From NCBI GenBank assembly GCA_039026235.1, contig JBCCMQ010000009.1:62001-126000 (forward strand): a stretch of DNA of 64,000 bases, written 5' to 3'. Of this stretch, positions 42,652 through 51,239 are shown piece after piece. This stretch comes from JBCCMQ01 sp039026235. GTDB lineage: Bacteria > Pseudomonadota > Alphaproteobacteria > Rhodobacterales > Rhodobacteraceae. Each line of letters begins with the position of its first letter. Position 1 is the first letter of the stretch. A model generated the notes under the pieces. The model made no database searches. It saw only the letters and a program-made list of their open reading frames with translations, and had not been told where the DNA came from. The position numbers and the translations under genes are program-made.

Positions 42652-43980
42652 TTAGGCCAGCACCCGTTCTGCGGCCACGCCAATGCGCAAAAGCCGTTCT
42701 TCGCTTCCCGGTGGTCCCATCAGCGAAATTCCACAGCTTGGGCTGCCGGTGGGAAGCGTCAGAACGGCTAGGTTCATAAGGTTTCCGATCCGGGTATTCC
42801 GCAGCGCCATCAGGTTCTCGGACTTGTAATAGGCCTCGTCAGACAACAGCCGTTCCCGATTGGGTGGCAGAATGGGCGAGGTTGGTACAAGCACGGCACT
42901 GTAGGACGCCGTCGCATGGGCGTAGGCGCCGCGGTATTTGTACAGATCGTGCCAGGCGGCAACATAGTCTGGTGCGCTGACGTCTTTGCCGCCGCGAAAA
43001 CGTTGCAGGATCTCTGGGAACATCAGGTCGGGCTTCGCCTCGATGACCGTTCGCCATTCACCATAGGCCTCGGCGGAGTAGAGCGTTCCCGAAAGATCCA
43101 GGGCCTGGGATACTTCAGGCACCGCATCGCGCGTGATCTTGGCACCTGCGGCTGACAGTTGGGACACCGAACGCTCAAACGCTTCTAGAGGCTCCGTCCG
43201 GATGTCATCGAAGGCTGCCGTGGTCAAAACCAGAAAACTCGTCCCATCCAGCGTCGCTGACCCAAGATCGGCCGCACCACCGCCCATGACGGCGAACAAC
43301 AGTGCCGCGTCCTCGACAGTGCGCGCCAGCGGACCAACCGTGTCGAACTTACGGCACAGAGGCACCGCGCCCGCCGTCGACAGACGGGCATGAGTTGTCT
43401 TGAGCCCGACAAGATCATTCCAGGCTGCGGGAATGCGAACCGAACCGCCCGTATCAGAGCCAATCGCACCCGCAGCAAGCCCGAAGGCCACCGACGCCGC
43501 CGCGCCCGAGGAAGACCCCCCCGAAACGGCACCGTGGTCATTCACGCAGGGCGGCGTCGCGGTCACCGGGTTCAACCCCAACCCGGAAAAGGCCAGCTCA
43601 GACAAGTGAGTTTTTCCCAGACAGATCAGACCGTTCTGTGTCGCGCGCTGCAGAACGACGGCATCGGTTTCGGGCGTGCGACCTGCCAACAGTTCTGAGC
43701 CCGCCTCGGTCTTGACGCCAGCGGTATCGAATAAATCCTTCCAGGAGATTGGAACACCGTCCAAGGGTCCTCGGCGCAGGCCCTGTTTGGACCGGGTGCG
43801 CGCTGCATCGGCTTCGGCCAAGGCGCGTTCCGGCATGAGCCGCGCGTAAATGACATCGGACTGAGAGTTCGCAGCGGCTGCATTGAGAAAGGCCTGCGTC
43901 AGCTCGACCGGATCGATCTGCCCGCCTGCAATTCCGCGCCCGAGTTCCGCAGCCCCTTTTTCAGTCCAATCAGATTGCAT
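42652..43980 (-). CDS. Amidase signature-family protein
   Basis: A 442-residue amidase. The Ser-cisSer-Lys triad is visible: Lys81 in PISWKDLF, the Ser cluster 156-158 in VSGGSSSGAA, and nucleophile Ser180 in GSDTGGSVRIPA. ATG 43980 is used; upstream in-frame Mets have no conserved sequence. No gatB or gatC is adjacent, and the protein lacks the GatA C-terminal features I would expect, so it is a general amidase of unknown substrate. It is divergent from the ubiH-like gene. Confidence 0.85.
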   Translation of the reverse strand: MQSDWTEKGAAELGRGIAGGQIDPVELTQAFLNAAAANSQSDVIYARLMPERALAEADAARTRSKQGLRRGPLDGVPISWKDLFDTAGVKTEAGSELLAGRTPETDAVVLQRATQNGLICLGKTHLSELAFSGLGLNPVTATPPCVNDHGAVSGGSSSGAAASVAFGLAAGAIGSDTGGSVRIPAAWNDLVGLKTTHARLSTAGAVPLCRKFDTVGPLARTVEDAALLFAVMGGGAADLGSATLDGTSFLVLTTAAFDDIRTEPLEAFERSVSQLSAAGAKITRDAVPEVSQALDLSGTLYSAEAYGEWRTVIEAKPDLMFPEILQRFRGGKDVSAPDYVAAWHDLYKYRGAYAHATASYSAVLVPTSPILPPNRERLLSDEAYYKSENLMALRNTRIGNLMNLAVLTLPTGSPSCGISLMGPPGSEERLLRIGVAAERVLA

Positions 43981-44065
43981 TTTTGCCCCATGCTTCACGT
44001 TTCCCGCGACGGTAGCGTCAGCTTGTGCCATGGACAATGCTTGCCTCTGCGCTCTAAGTGCCGCC

Positions 44066-45292
44066 ATGGCAGTTGATACGGACATTGTCGTTTCCGGCGG
44101 CGGACTTATCGGTACGGCCCTTGCGCTGGCGGCGGCCCATTCGGGTCTGAGCGTTGCATTGATTGACCCGTCTCAACCGGACGTGCGGATGAGCGATGAA
44201 TTTGACGGCAGGTCCTATGCTCTGTCTTTGTCGTCGCAAAGGCTGCTTGCGGCGATCGGTCTTTGGCAAGGGCTGGCCGAAAAAGCGCAGCCAATTCTTG
44301 ATATCACAGTATCCGATGGTCGGCCCGAAACCGGCCCATCACCGCTTTTCCTTCATTTCGACCACGCCGAGATCGAAGAAGGCCCAATGGGCTTCATGAT
44401 TGAGGACCGCTATCTTCGCCGGGTGCTGCTAAGCGCTTTGGAGACCACTGAGGGTATCAGCAGCCTGTTCGGGCAAACCGCGGCGGGGCACACGGCGACA
44501 GCCGGTGCCGTTGAGGTCACAACGGATCAGGGTACGGTATTGCGGGCCGGGCTTTTGGTTGCGGCGGACGGTGTGCGCAGCCCAACGGCACGACGTTCTG
44601 GACTGACACATTTGTCCTGGCGTTACGGCCAGACCTCGCTCGTCTGTGCGCTTGCGCACGAAGCGGACAACAGTGGGCACGCTTACCAGTATTTCTTACC
44701 GTCCGGTCCATTGGCCATTTTGCCGTTGCCGGACAACCGCTGTTCTGTGGTCTGGACGGAAAGCACCGATACCGCCACGAAAATTCAGGACATGTCCGAC
44801 GCGAATTACCTGGACGTTCTGCGTCCGCGTTTCGGCGACTTCCTCGGCGATATTTCCCTGTCCGGCGCGCGGTTCTCATATCCGCTTGGCCTTTCCTTGG
44901 CGCGGTCGTTTGTGACCGACCGTCTGGCACTGGTCGGTGACGCAGCGCACCGGATCCATCCGATTGCCGGGCAGGGCTTGAATGCCGGTTTCAAGGATAT
45001 CGCAGCCTTGGTCGAGGTTGTCGCCCTGGCAGCAAGGCGCGGGGATGATATCGGCCGTAGCGACGTCCTTGAACGCTATCAGAGGTGGCGCAGATTTGAC
45101 GTCGTTGCCCTGGCCGCTGCCACGGACGGATTTAACCGTTTGTTTTCAAACGATATCGGTGTTGTGCGTCTCGCACGGGATCTGGGCCTTGCGACCGTCG
45201 GCGCACTGCCGGGTCTGCGGCGCGGCATTATACGCGAGGCTGCCGGACTAACGGGTGATCTGCCACTTTTGCTGCAGGGACGCCAAATCTGA
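44066..45292 (+). CDS. UbiH/UbiF/COQ6-family FAD monooxygenase
   Basis: A 408-residue flavoprotein hydroxylase of ubiquinone biosynthesis type. The FAD GxGxxG motif is VVSGGGLIGTALALAAAHSG near residue 8. The second FAD motif LALVGDAAHRIHPIAGQGLNAGFKDI is at about residue 290. Which ring position it hydroxylates cannot be told. ATG 44066 gives the family-like N-terminus MAVDTDIVVSGGG; an in-frame ATG at 44030 is the alternative. Confidence 0.88.
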   Translation: MAVDTDIVVSGGGLIGTALALAAAHSGLSVALIDPSQPDVRMSDEFDGRSYALSLSSQRLLAAIGLWQGLAEKAQPILDITVSDGRPETGPSPLFLHFDHAEIEEGPMGFMIEDRYLRRVLLSALETTEGISSLFGQTAAGHTATAGAVEVTTDQGTVLRAGLLVAADGVRSPTARRSGLTHLSWRYGQTSLVCALAHEADNSGHAYQYFLPSGPLAILPLPDNRCSVVWTESTDTATKIQDMSDANYLDVLRPRFGDFLGDISLSGARFSYPLGLSLARSFVTDRLALVGDAAHRIHPIAGQGLNAGFKDIAALVEVVALAARRGDDIGRSDVLERYQRWRRFDVVALAAATDGFNRLFSNDIGVVRLARDLGLATVGALPGLRRGIIREAAGLTGDLPLLLQGRQI

Positions 45293-45304
45293 AGCGCCGC
45301 TCAA

Positions 45305-45487
45305 TCAGTCGAGCTTGCGCGCCTCGTCGACCAACATGATCGGTATGCCATTGCGGATGGGAAAGGCCATATGGGCCGCCCGCGATACCAGCTCGGACCG
45401 GTCGGCGTCATAGGTCAATGGCGCGTTGCTAACTGGGCAAACAAGTGCCTCAAGCATGCGGCGGTCAAACCTTATCTCGTTCGTCAC
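45305..45487 (-). CDS. Trm112/UPF0434 family small protein
   Basis: A 60-residue protein of the Trm112-like family (E. coli YcaR type): LEALVCPVSNAPLTYDADRS, then AAHMAFPIRNGIPIMLVDEAR. Eukaryotic Trm112 activates methyltransferases; the bacterial role is unclear. Only one Cys of the classical zinc site remains. Its ATG overlaps the LON-domain gene stop by 4 bp. Confidence 0.9.
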   Translation of the reverse strand: MTNEIRFDRRMLEALVCPVSNAPLTYDADRSELVSRAAHMAFPIRNGIPIMLVDEARKLD

Positions 45488-46131
45488 TGCATGATTTCCT
45501 CATTCATGCCGCCGCGAAGGGCAAACTCAATCAGAGTGACAAGCGTCTCACGGCGGGTCGGCAAGGACGGTGCTTCCAGAAGGGCTTGCTTATCCTCAAA
45601 ATCAAACGGGCAGAGCATCGATAGAGAATTGATCAACAATTCGTCTTCGGCTTCTTTCAGGCTGTCCCAATCCGTGGACAGGCTATGGGCACTGAAGAAA
45701 CGCCCCAAAAGGTCAAGAAATGCCGCACGGTCAAAGCCTCGGTCTTCCTCGTTTGGCCCCAGGTCTCTTTCAAACCCGGCCCAGCTGACTTCCGTGCGAC
45801 GGTACGGTGTGAAACCGGAGACCTCTTTGATCACCCGGTAACGCGACATGCCTGACAAGGTGATCATGTAACGACCGTCTTCCGTTTCCGAGAACGCGGT
45901 CAGGCGCCCCGCACATCCGATCTTGTGCAGCCCGGATCCGCTTGCGCCCTCTGGCCCTTCTAGTGGCTGTATCATGCCGATCAGACGGTGCGACGTCTTC
46001 AGCGTATCGTCGAGCATCGCTAGATAGCGCGGTTCGAAGATATGAAGTGGCAAGCGCGAGCGCGGCAGCAAAAGTGCGCCGGGAAGCGGAAACACTGGGA
46101 TCGTTTCCGGCAAATCGGCAGGCGAAAACAT
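45484..46131 (-). CDS. LON peptidase substrate-binding domain protein
   Basis: A 215-residue protein made of the Lon N-terminal (PUA-like) domain without ATPase or protease parts: TIPVFPLPGALLLPRSRLPLHIFEPRYLAM and KIGCAGRLTAFSETEDGRYMI. Such stand-alone domains may bind unfolded proteins or act with Lon. Together with ybbN upstream and the Trm112 gene downstream it forms a compact leftward run that looks linked to protein quality control. Confidence 0.9.
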   Translation of the reverse strand: MFSPADLPETIPVFPLPGALLLPRSRLPLHIFEPRYLAMLDDTLKTSHRLIGMIQPLEGPEGASGSGLHKIGCAGRLTAFSETEDGRYMITLSGMSRYRVIKEVSGFTPYRRTEVSWAGFERDLGPNEEDRGFDRAAFLDLLGRFFSAHSLSTDWDSLKEAEDELLINSLSMLCPFDFEDKQALLEAPSLPTRRETLVTLIEFALRGGMNEEIMQ

Positions 46132-46157
46132 AACTGGATGGTAGCTCGGTGAGGGGA

Positions 46158-47072
46158 TCAGGCAAATATCATTGAAGACAGTTTGCGCCGACCCGTCTGC
46201 GCCAGCGGATCTTTCGGTCCCAAAGCGTCAAATATCGTAAACAATTGGTTTTTGGCGGCAGCGTCGTTCCATTCGCGGTCTCGCCTGAACAGCTCCAATA
46301 ATTCGGTGATTGCCGCTTCGGTTTCACCCGAGGCATGGAGCGCGGTCGCAAGGTCCAAACGGGCTTGGTGATCGTCGGCATCGGCCCTTACGCGGGCGTG
46401 CAATTCCGCGACCGGTCCGGCCTCTGCGGCCTGCCGCGACAGATCCACCTGCGCCTTTATCGCCTCAACTTCGGCGGCACCAGCAACTTCGGGCGGGGCG
46501 TTTTCAATCAGGGCCAAGGCACGATCCAATTCGTCCAGCGACAGGTGGGCCCGCACCATGCCCGCATAGGCCCGCGCGTTGGCTGGATCTTCGCCGAGTA
46601 TGGCGGCGAACGTCTCGGCCGCGTCGACAGCCGCGCCCTCTTCCAGCATTGCCTCGGCGGCCTCTAGCGCTTCTTCGAGCCCGCCGCCCCCGCCATTCCC
46701 GAGCTTAGCGATCTTTTCGACGAACCGATCCACCTCGGCCGGCGATAGTGCACCCTGGAACCCGTCGACCGGCTGGCCGCCGGAAAAGGCGTAAACCGTC
46801 GGGATGGACTGGACCCGCAATTGTGCGGCGATTGCCTGGTTTTCGTCCACGTTGACCTTGACCAGATGGACTGCCCCGCGTGCTTTTTTCACCGCACCTT
46901 CAAGGGCGGGCGTCAGCGTCTTGCAGGGTCCGCACCATGGGGCCCAGAAGTCGACGATGACCGGTGTTTGCATGCTGGTTTCGACCACATCAGCCATGAA
47001 AGTTGCATCGGTGGCGTCTTTGATGACTTCGGCGGCGCCTGCGTCGGTTTCGGCTGAACCAAATTCAAGCAT
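46158..47072 (-). CDS. ybbN: Thioredoxin-domain co-chaperone (YbbN/CnoX type)
   Basis: A 304-residue protein. The N-terminal thioredoxin domain (about 15-125) has the redox motif W-C47-G-P-C50, intact unlike E. coli CnoX. A Gly-rich hinge (GNGGGGG) leads to a TPR-like helical domain (about 130-300). CnoX proteins hold unfolding clients during oxidative stress and hand them to DnaK or GroEL. Start ATG 47072. The gene lies 26 bp before the LON-domain gene. Confidence 0.9.
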   Translation of the reverse strand: MLEFGSAETDAGAAEVIKDATDATFMADVVETSMQTPVIVDFWAPWCGPCKTLTPALEGAVKKARGAVHLVKVNVDENQAIAAQLRVQSIPTVYAFSGGQPVDGFQGALSPAEVDRFVEKIAKLGNGGGGGLEEALEAAEAMLEEGAAVDAAETFAAILGEDPANARAYAGMVRAHLSLDELDRALALIENAPPEVAGAAEVEAIKAQVDLSRQAAEAGPVAELHARVRADADDHQARLDLATALHASGETEAAITELLELFRRDREWNDAAAKNQLFTIFDALGPKDPLAQTGRRKLSSMIFA

Positions 47073-47165
47073 CTGAGTTTCCTTAGGACGGCGGTTGTTG
47101 CGCTTTATATGCGCAACTCAGTGACGAAGGCCAAGAGGCCGGGGCGATTTCCGGTCTTCCGGGCG

Positions 47166-47954
47166 TTATAAATCGAATGTCGCAAAGACCGGCGCGTGGT
47201 CCGATGGCTTTTCCCAACCGCGGGCATCGCGCAATATCTTGCTGCTGTGGGCGGCTTTGGCAATGTCCTGGCTGGCCCAGATGTGGTCCAGTCGGCGGCC
47301 CTTGTCGGCCGCATCCCAATCGCGCGCCCGGTAGGACCACCAACTGTACAAAAGGCCATCAGGAATGTCGGCTCGCGTCACGTCGACCCAGGCGCCGGCC
47401 TTTTGCGCTGAGGTAAGATGGTCGACCTCTATCGGTGTGTGAGAGACCACTTTCAACAGCTTCTTGTGGTCCCAGACATCGTCTTCCCGCGGGGCGATGT
47501 TCAGGTCGCCCACCAGAACCGACCGTTCCGGAACATCGGCCGCAAAGCGCTGTTTCATTTCACTAAGAAAATCCAACTTGTGGCCGAATTTATCATTGAC
47601 GCTGCGATCCGGGACATCGCCGCCGGCGGGAACATAGAAATTGTGGATCGTTACCCCGTTGGCCAGTCTTGCTGCCACGTGACGCGCATCGCCCTTGCCG
47701 ACGAAGTCAATGTGACCGGCGTCTTCAAGCGGCAATCTTGAGAGTATCGCCACACCATTATAGCCCTTTTGTCCGCGCGCCACGAGGTTGTCATAACCCA
47801 GCGCCGCGAAGGCGTCGCGGGGGATCTTGTCGACGGGGCTTTTGCACTCTTGCAGGCACAGGATGTCCGGCGCCTCTTCCTTCAAAAGATGCGCTACCAG
47901 ATCGGCACGAAGCCGTACGGAGTTGATGTTCCAGGTAGCAAGAGTAAATGGCAT
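47166..47954 (-). CDS. xth: Exodeoxyribonuclease III
   Basis: A 262-residue endonuclease/exonuclease/phosphatase-fold enzyme acting on AP sites and duplex 3' ends. Motifs include LATWNINSVR, LCLQECK with the metal Glu, VGDLNIAP, and the C-terminal SDHAPVFATFDL with the catalytic His. ATG 47954 begins at the conserved MPFTLATWN; upstream codons are not conserved-looking. A terminator for the next leftward gene lies inside the upstream gap. Confidence 0.94.
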   Translation of the reverse strand: MPFTLATWNINSVRLRADLVAHLLKEEAPDILCLQECKSPVDKIPRDAFAALGYDNLVARGQKGYNGVAILSRLPLEDAGHIDFVGKGDARHVAARLANGVTIHNFYVPAGGDVPDRSVNDKFGHKLDFLSEMKQRFAADVPERSVLVGDLNIAPREDDVWDHKKLLKVVSHTPIEVDHLTSAQKAGAWVDVTRADIPDGLLYSWWSYRARDWDAADKGRRLDHIWASQDIAKAAHSSKILRDARGWEKPSDHAPVFATFDL

Positions 47955-48022
47955 CGGTTTCTCGCGGTTGGTCAGGCCGCCGGACATTAGGCTTTGACCG
48001 CCTGCTGCACCAGCCCAACGAT

Positions 48023-48050
48023 AAAAAAAGACCCGGGCCATGCCCGGGTC
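48023..48050 (-). terminator. Intrinsic terminator of the OmpR-type regulator gene
   Basis: A perfect GACCCGGGC/GCCCGGGTC stem with a 3-nt loop is followed, on the minus strand, by seven Ts (48029 down to 48023). It lies 45 bp beyond the regulator stop codon and uncouples that gene from xth. Confidence 0.92.
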
Positions 48051-48095
48051 AGTCCAACAGGGAGGTTCGCGCCATAACCCCGGCGCGGAGGGATT

Positions 48096-48782
48096 CTATA
48101 CGGCCAGACGGTAGCCGCCGGATTCGGTGACAAGAAGGCGCGCGTTTGACGGATCTGGTTCGATTTTTTGGCGAAGGCGGTAGATATGTGTCTCAAGCGT
48201 ATGGGTGGTGACACCGGCATTGTATCCCCAGACCTCATGCAGAAGCACGTCGCGCGCAACGACCCCTTCAGAAGCCCGATAAAGAAACTTCAGGATGTTC
48301 GTTTCCTTTTCGGTCAGGCGGACCTTCTTTTCGTCTTCGGTCACCAGGATCTTCATGGAAGGCTTGAAAGTATAAGGCCCCAGCTGAAAGACAGCGTCTT
48401 CGGACTGCTCGTGCTGGCGCAACTGGGCGCGAATGCGGGCCAGAAGCACCGGAAACTTGAAGGGCTTCGTGACATAGTCATTCGCACCTGCATCCAGGCC
48501 AAGAATCGTGTCAGCATCGCTGTCATGGCCGGTAAGCATGACGACCGGGCATTTGACGCCCTGCTTGCGCATCAGGCGACAAAGCTCGCGACCGTCCGTG
48601 TCCGGCAGACCGACATCTAAAATCACAAGATCATAGATCGCGGCGCGAACTTTCTCCATCGCTTCGGCACCGTTGCCCGCTTCAAAGACATCGAAGTCTT
48701 CCGTCATAACGAGCTGTTCTGACAGCGCTTCCCGCAGATCTTCTTCATCATCCACCAGAAGGATCTTTTTCAGCGTTCCCAT
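48096..48782 (-). CDS. OmpR-family response regulator (orphan)
   Basis: A 228-residue response regulator. The receiver domain (1-120) has the acidic pair Asp11/Asp12, phospho-acceptor Asp56 in VILDVGLPDTDG and the Lys of YVTKPFK. The C-terminal winged helix (about 130-228) includes LTEKETNILKFLYRASEGVV and HTLETHIYRLRQKIE. No histidine kinase is adjacent, so its input is unknown. GGAGG lies 5 nt before ATG 48782. It is divergent from ribA and ends at a strong terminator. Confidence 0.92.
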   Translation of the reverse strand: MGTLKKILLVDDEEDLREALSEQLVMTEDFDVFEAGNGAEAMEKVRAAIYDLVILDVGLPDTDGRELCRLMRKQGVKCPVVMLTGHDSDADTILGLDAGANDYVTKPFKFPVLLARIRAQLRQHEQSEDAVFQLGPYTFKPSMKILVTEDEKKVRLTEKETNILKFLYRASEGVVARDVLLHEVWGYNAGVTTHTLETHIYRLRQKIEPDPSNARLLVTESGGYRLAV

Positions 48783-48945
48783 GGGTGCCTCCGTTTTTCT
48801 TCCTTCAGAAATGCGGCGCGGCCAGCATTTGGACAAGGTCAGGTGCCGATTTCTCACGCTGACGTGTCGGAGGCGGGTCAATTGTTTCATGAAAGGGCCT
48901 CTCAGGTTTGACCAGACACCGTTTTTGCAACATTCATTGCAGGCC

Positions 48946-50022
48946 ATGACACTCACACCGACGTCACTGCAGCGGCTCGCGAGGGCGCGCACGGACCTGC
49001 GAACCGGGCTGCCGGTTTGTGTCAGGGCGGGCCATGGTCACGCCCTGGTGCTGGCTGCAGAACAGATGTCGGATGGGTTGCTGGACGAACTGCGCGGCGC
49101 AGACGTGGATGTAGAACTCGCAGTAACAGACTGGCGGGCGGCAACGCTCAAGGCGCGTGCCTATGACGGGGATCTGGCCCGTATCACCGTCCCGGCGACT
49201 GCAAGCGTGGGGTGGATAAGGGCCGTCGCAGACCCATCAGTGGATCTGCGCACACCCCTAAAGGGACCATTTCAGACCCTGCGCGGCGGGGATGCGTCCG
49301 TTCATCGCGCGGCTATTGCGCTCGTCAAATCCGCCCGGCTGCTTCCCTGCGCCGTTGTGGTCCATTGGGGCGGGCCGCCAGACGACCTGACGACGCTCGA
49401 TCTGAGAGATATAGAGGGTCTTGTGGGCCGCAACACGCCGTTCTTCGATGTAGTGTCGGCGCGGTTGCCTCTTGAAACAGCTCCAACGACCCGCCTGCAC
49501 GTGTTTCGACCCGACGATGGCGGCGAAGAACATTATGCGGTCGAAGTCGGGCTACCCGATCGTGCAGCCCCGATCCTGGTGCGTCTCCATTCGGCCTGCT
49601 TCACCGGTGATGTGCTCGGCTCGCTCAAATGCGATTGCGGTCCTCAATTAAAGGGCGCCCTTGAACAGATGGGATCCGAGGGCTCTGGCATTCTGCTCTA
49701 TTTGAACCAGGAAGGGCGCGGTATCGGTCTGGCAAACAAGATGCGTGCCTATGCCCTGCAGGATCAGGGTTTTGACACGGTTGATGCGAACCACCGCCTA
49801 GGGTTCGAAGATGATGAGCGTGACTTCCGGGTCGGGGCCGGCATCCTGGAAAAGCTGGGCATTTCGCAGGTCCGATTGATGACCAACAATCCGCGCAAGG
49901 TCGACATGCTGGAAAGTTGCGGTATCAAGGTTGTCGAACGGGTTCCCCTGCGGGTGGGGGAAAACCCGTTGAATTCCCGCTATCTGGATACGAAAGCCAA
50001 GAAATCGGGCCACATCCTGTGA
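48946..50022 (+). CDS. ribA: GTP cyclohydrolase II with N-terminal extension
   Basis: A 358-residue riboflavin-pathway enzyme. The C-terminal ~195 residues are a full cyclohydrolase II: zinc Cys in HSACFTGDVLGSLKCDCG, LYLNQEGRGIGLANKMRAYALQDQG, LGFEDDERDF and LMTNNPRKV. The first ~160 residues are an extra domain (including RAATLKARAYDGDLARI) that lacks the RibB acidic motifs I would expect, so it is probably not a working DHBP synthase. ATG 48946 starts the extension. The stop overlaps the L,D-transpeptidase start. Confidence 0.92.
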   Translation: MTLTPTSLQRLARARTDLRTGLPVCVRAGHGHALVLAAEQMSDGLLDELRGADVDVELAVTDWRAATLKARAYDGDLARITVPATASVGWIRAVADPSVDLRTPLKGPFQTLRGGDASVHRAAIALVKSARLLPCAVVVHWGGPPDDLTTLDLRDIEGLVGRNTPFFDVVSARLPLETAPTTRLHVFRPDDGGEEHYAVEVGLPDRAAPILVRLHSACFTGDVLGSLKCDCGPQLKGALEQMGSEGSGILLYLNQEGRGIGLANKMRAYALQDQGFDTVDANHRLGFEDDERDFRVGAGILEKLGISQVRLMTNNPRKVDMLESCGIKVVERVPLRVGENPLNSRYLDTKAKKSGHIL

Positions 50023-50516
50023 CGCCCAATGACCTTGTCGTGGCGCCGTCTGGCCTCAGGTTCAAAGGCCGCCGGTTTCCCTGTTCTGTCGGACGATACG
50101 GTATCACGCGCCGAAAGAAGGAAGGCGACGGTGCAACGCCGGCCGGCGTGCACCGGATTGTGGGATGTCTTTATCGTCCTGACCGCATGGCGCGCCCCGT
50201 CGACTGGGCGGTTCCGATCCGTCCCGGCGATCTCTGGTCCGATGACAGCCGGCAGGAAGACTACAACACCATGGTGCGGGAACCCTATCCCGGATCGCAT
50301 GAAGACCTGCGGCGGTCAGACCGGCTGTACGATCTGGTTCTAATCAGTGATTGGAATTGGCCCTATGCCGTCGCCGGTCGGGGGTCGGCTATTTTTATCC
50401 ATCGCTGGCGTAGGGCGGGGCACAAAACCGAAGGTTGTGTGGCTTTGGCGGCGCCCGATCTCATCTGGCTCACGCGGCGCATTACGCTTCGGACGCGGCT
50501 TATCATTCAGCCGTAG
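50019..50516 (+). CDS. L,D-transpeptidase (YkuD) family protein
   Basis: A 165-residue YkuD-type domain: SVGRYGITRRKKEGDGATPAG near the start and the catalytic HxxxxxxxxxxxC arrangement with His128 and Cys140 in IFIHRWRRAGHKTEGC. Such enzymes form 3-3 peptidoglycan crosslinks or attach lipoproteins. No signal peptide is visible, which is odd for a periplasmic enzyme. The start is GTG within the ribA stop (GTGA); the end overlaps the convergent YggS gene by 10 bp. Confidence 0.86.
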   Translation: MTPNDLVVAPSGLRFKGRRFPCSVGRYGITRRKKEGDGATPAGVHRIVGCLYRPDRMARPVDWAVPIRPGDLWSDDSRQEDYNTMVREPYPGSHEDLRRSDRLYDLVLISDWNWPYAVAGRGSAIFIHRWRRAGHKTEGCVALAAPDLIWLTRRITLRTRLIIQP

Positions 50517-51160
50517 TCGCGTGCACCGAAGACGGCCGATCCAACCCGGATATGGGTGGCACCCTGGGCGATAGCACTTTCGAAATCCGCGCTCATACCC
50601 ATGGAAAGACCCGAAAGCCCGTTGCGTTCAGCGATCTTAGCCAGAAGAGCGAAGTGCAGTGACGGCTCTTCGTCCTGGGGTGGGATACACATCAGACCGG
50701 CGACGGGCAGATCCGCCTTTCGGGCCTCTTCGATCAGACCATCGGCGTCCCGGGGATGCACACCGGCCTTTTGAGGTTCTTCACCGGTGTTTACCTGGAT
50801 GAAGAGCTCTGGACAGCGGCCCGCTGTCTGGGCTTGACCGGCAATCTTCTGCACGAGTTTTGACCGATCCACAGCATGGAGCGCGTCAAAGAGCTCAAAA
50901 GCCGCTTTCACCTTGTTTGTCTGTAGTGGACCAACAAGATGAAGCGTGACACCCGGAAAGGCCTCTTTCAGGTCTGGCCATTTTCCGGAAGCTTCCTGAA
51001 CCTTGTTTTCCCCATAAACGCGATGACCGCTTTCAAGAACCGCTGTAACGCGTTGCAACGGCTGAACCTTGGAAACGGCGATCAGGCAAGTCGAACCCGG
51101 ATCCCTGCCAGCCCGAACCTCGGCTTGGCGCATGCGCTCTTTAATTTCTTCGAGTGGCAT
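50507..51160 (-). CDS. YggS family PLP homeostasis protein
   Basis: A 217-residue alanine-racemase-like barrel protein that binds PLP without known catalysis. Lys31 in LIAVSKVQP is the PLP Lys, with HLVGPLQTNKVK, FIQVNTGEEPQKAG and GLSMGMSADFESAIAQGATHIRVGSAVFG following. Relatives keep vitamin B6 and amino-acid pools balanced. ATG 51160 is chosen from the conserved N-terminus. It lies downstream of the porin gene but beyond that gene's terminator. Confidence 0.92.
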   Translation of the reverse strand: MPLEEIKERMRQAEVRAGRDPGSTCLIAVSKVQPLQRVTAVLESGHRVYGENKVQEASGKWPDLKEAFPGVTLHLVGPLQTNKVKAAFELFDALHAVDRSKLVQKIAGQAQTAGRCPELFIQVNTGEEPQKAGVHPRDADGLIEEARKADLPVAGLMCIPPQDEEPSLHFALLAKIAERNGLSGLSMGMSADFESAIAQGATHIRVGSAVFGARDYG

Positions 51161-51185
51161 AGGCGAGACGTGCCATGCCCCACCC

Positions 51186-51218
51186 AAAAAGAAAAGAGCG
51201 GGCCGATGCCCGCTCTTT
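51186..51218 (-). terminator. Intrinsic terminator of the porin gene
   Basis: AAAGAGCGGGC (51193-51203) and GCCCGCTCTTT (51208-51218) form a perfect 11-bp stem with a 4-nt loop. On the minus strand a T-rich tract follows (down to 51186). It sits 22 bp after the porin stop. Confidence 0.92.
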
Positions 51219-51239
51219 CCAAAGTCACTTTCGTTCGGA

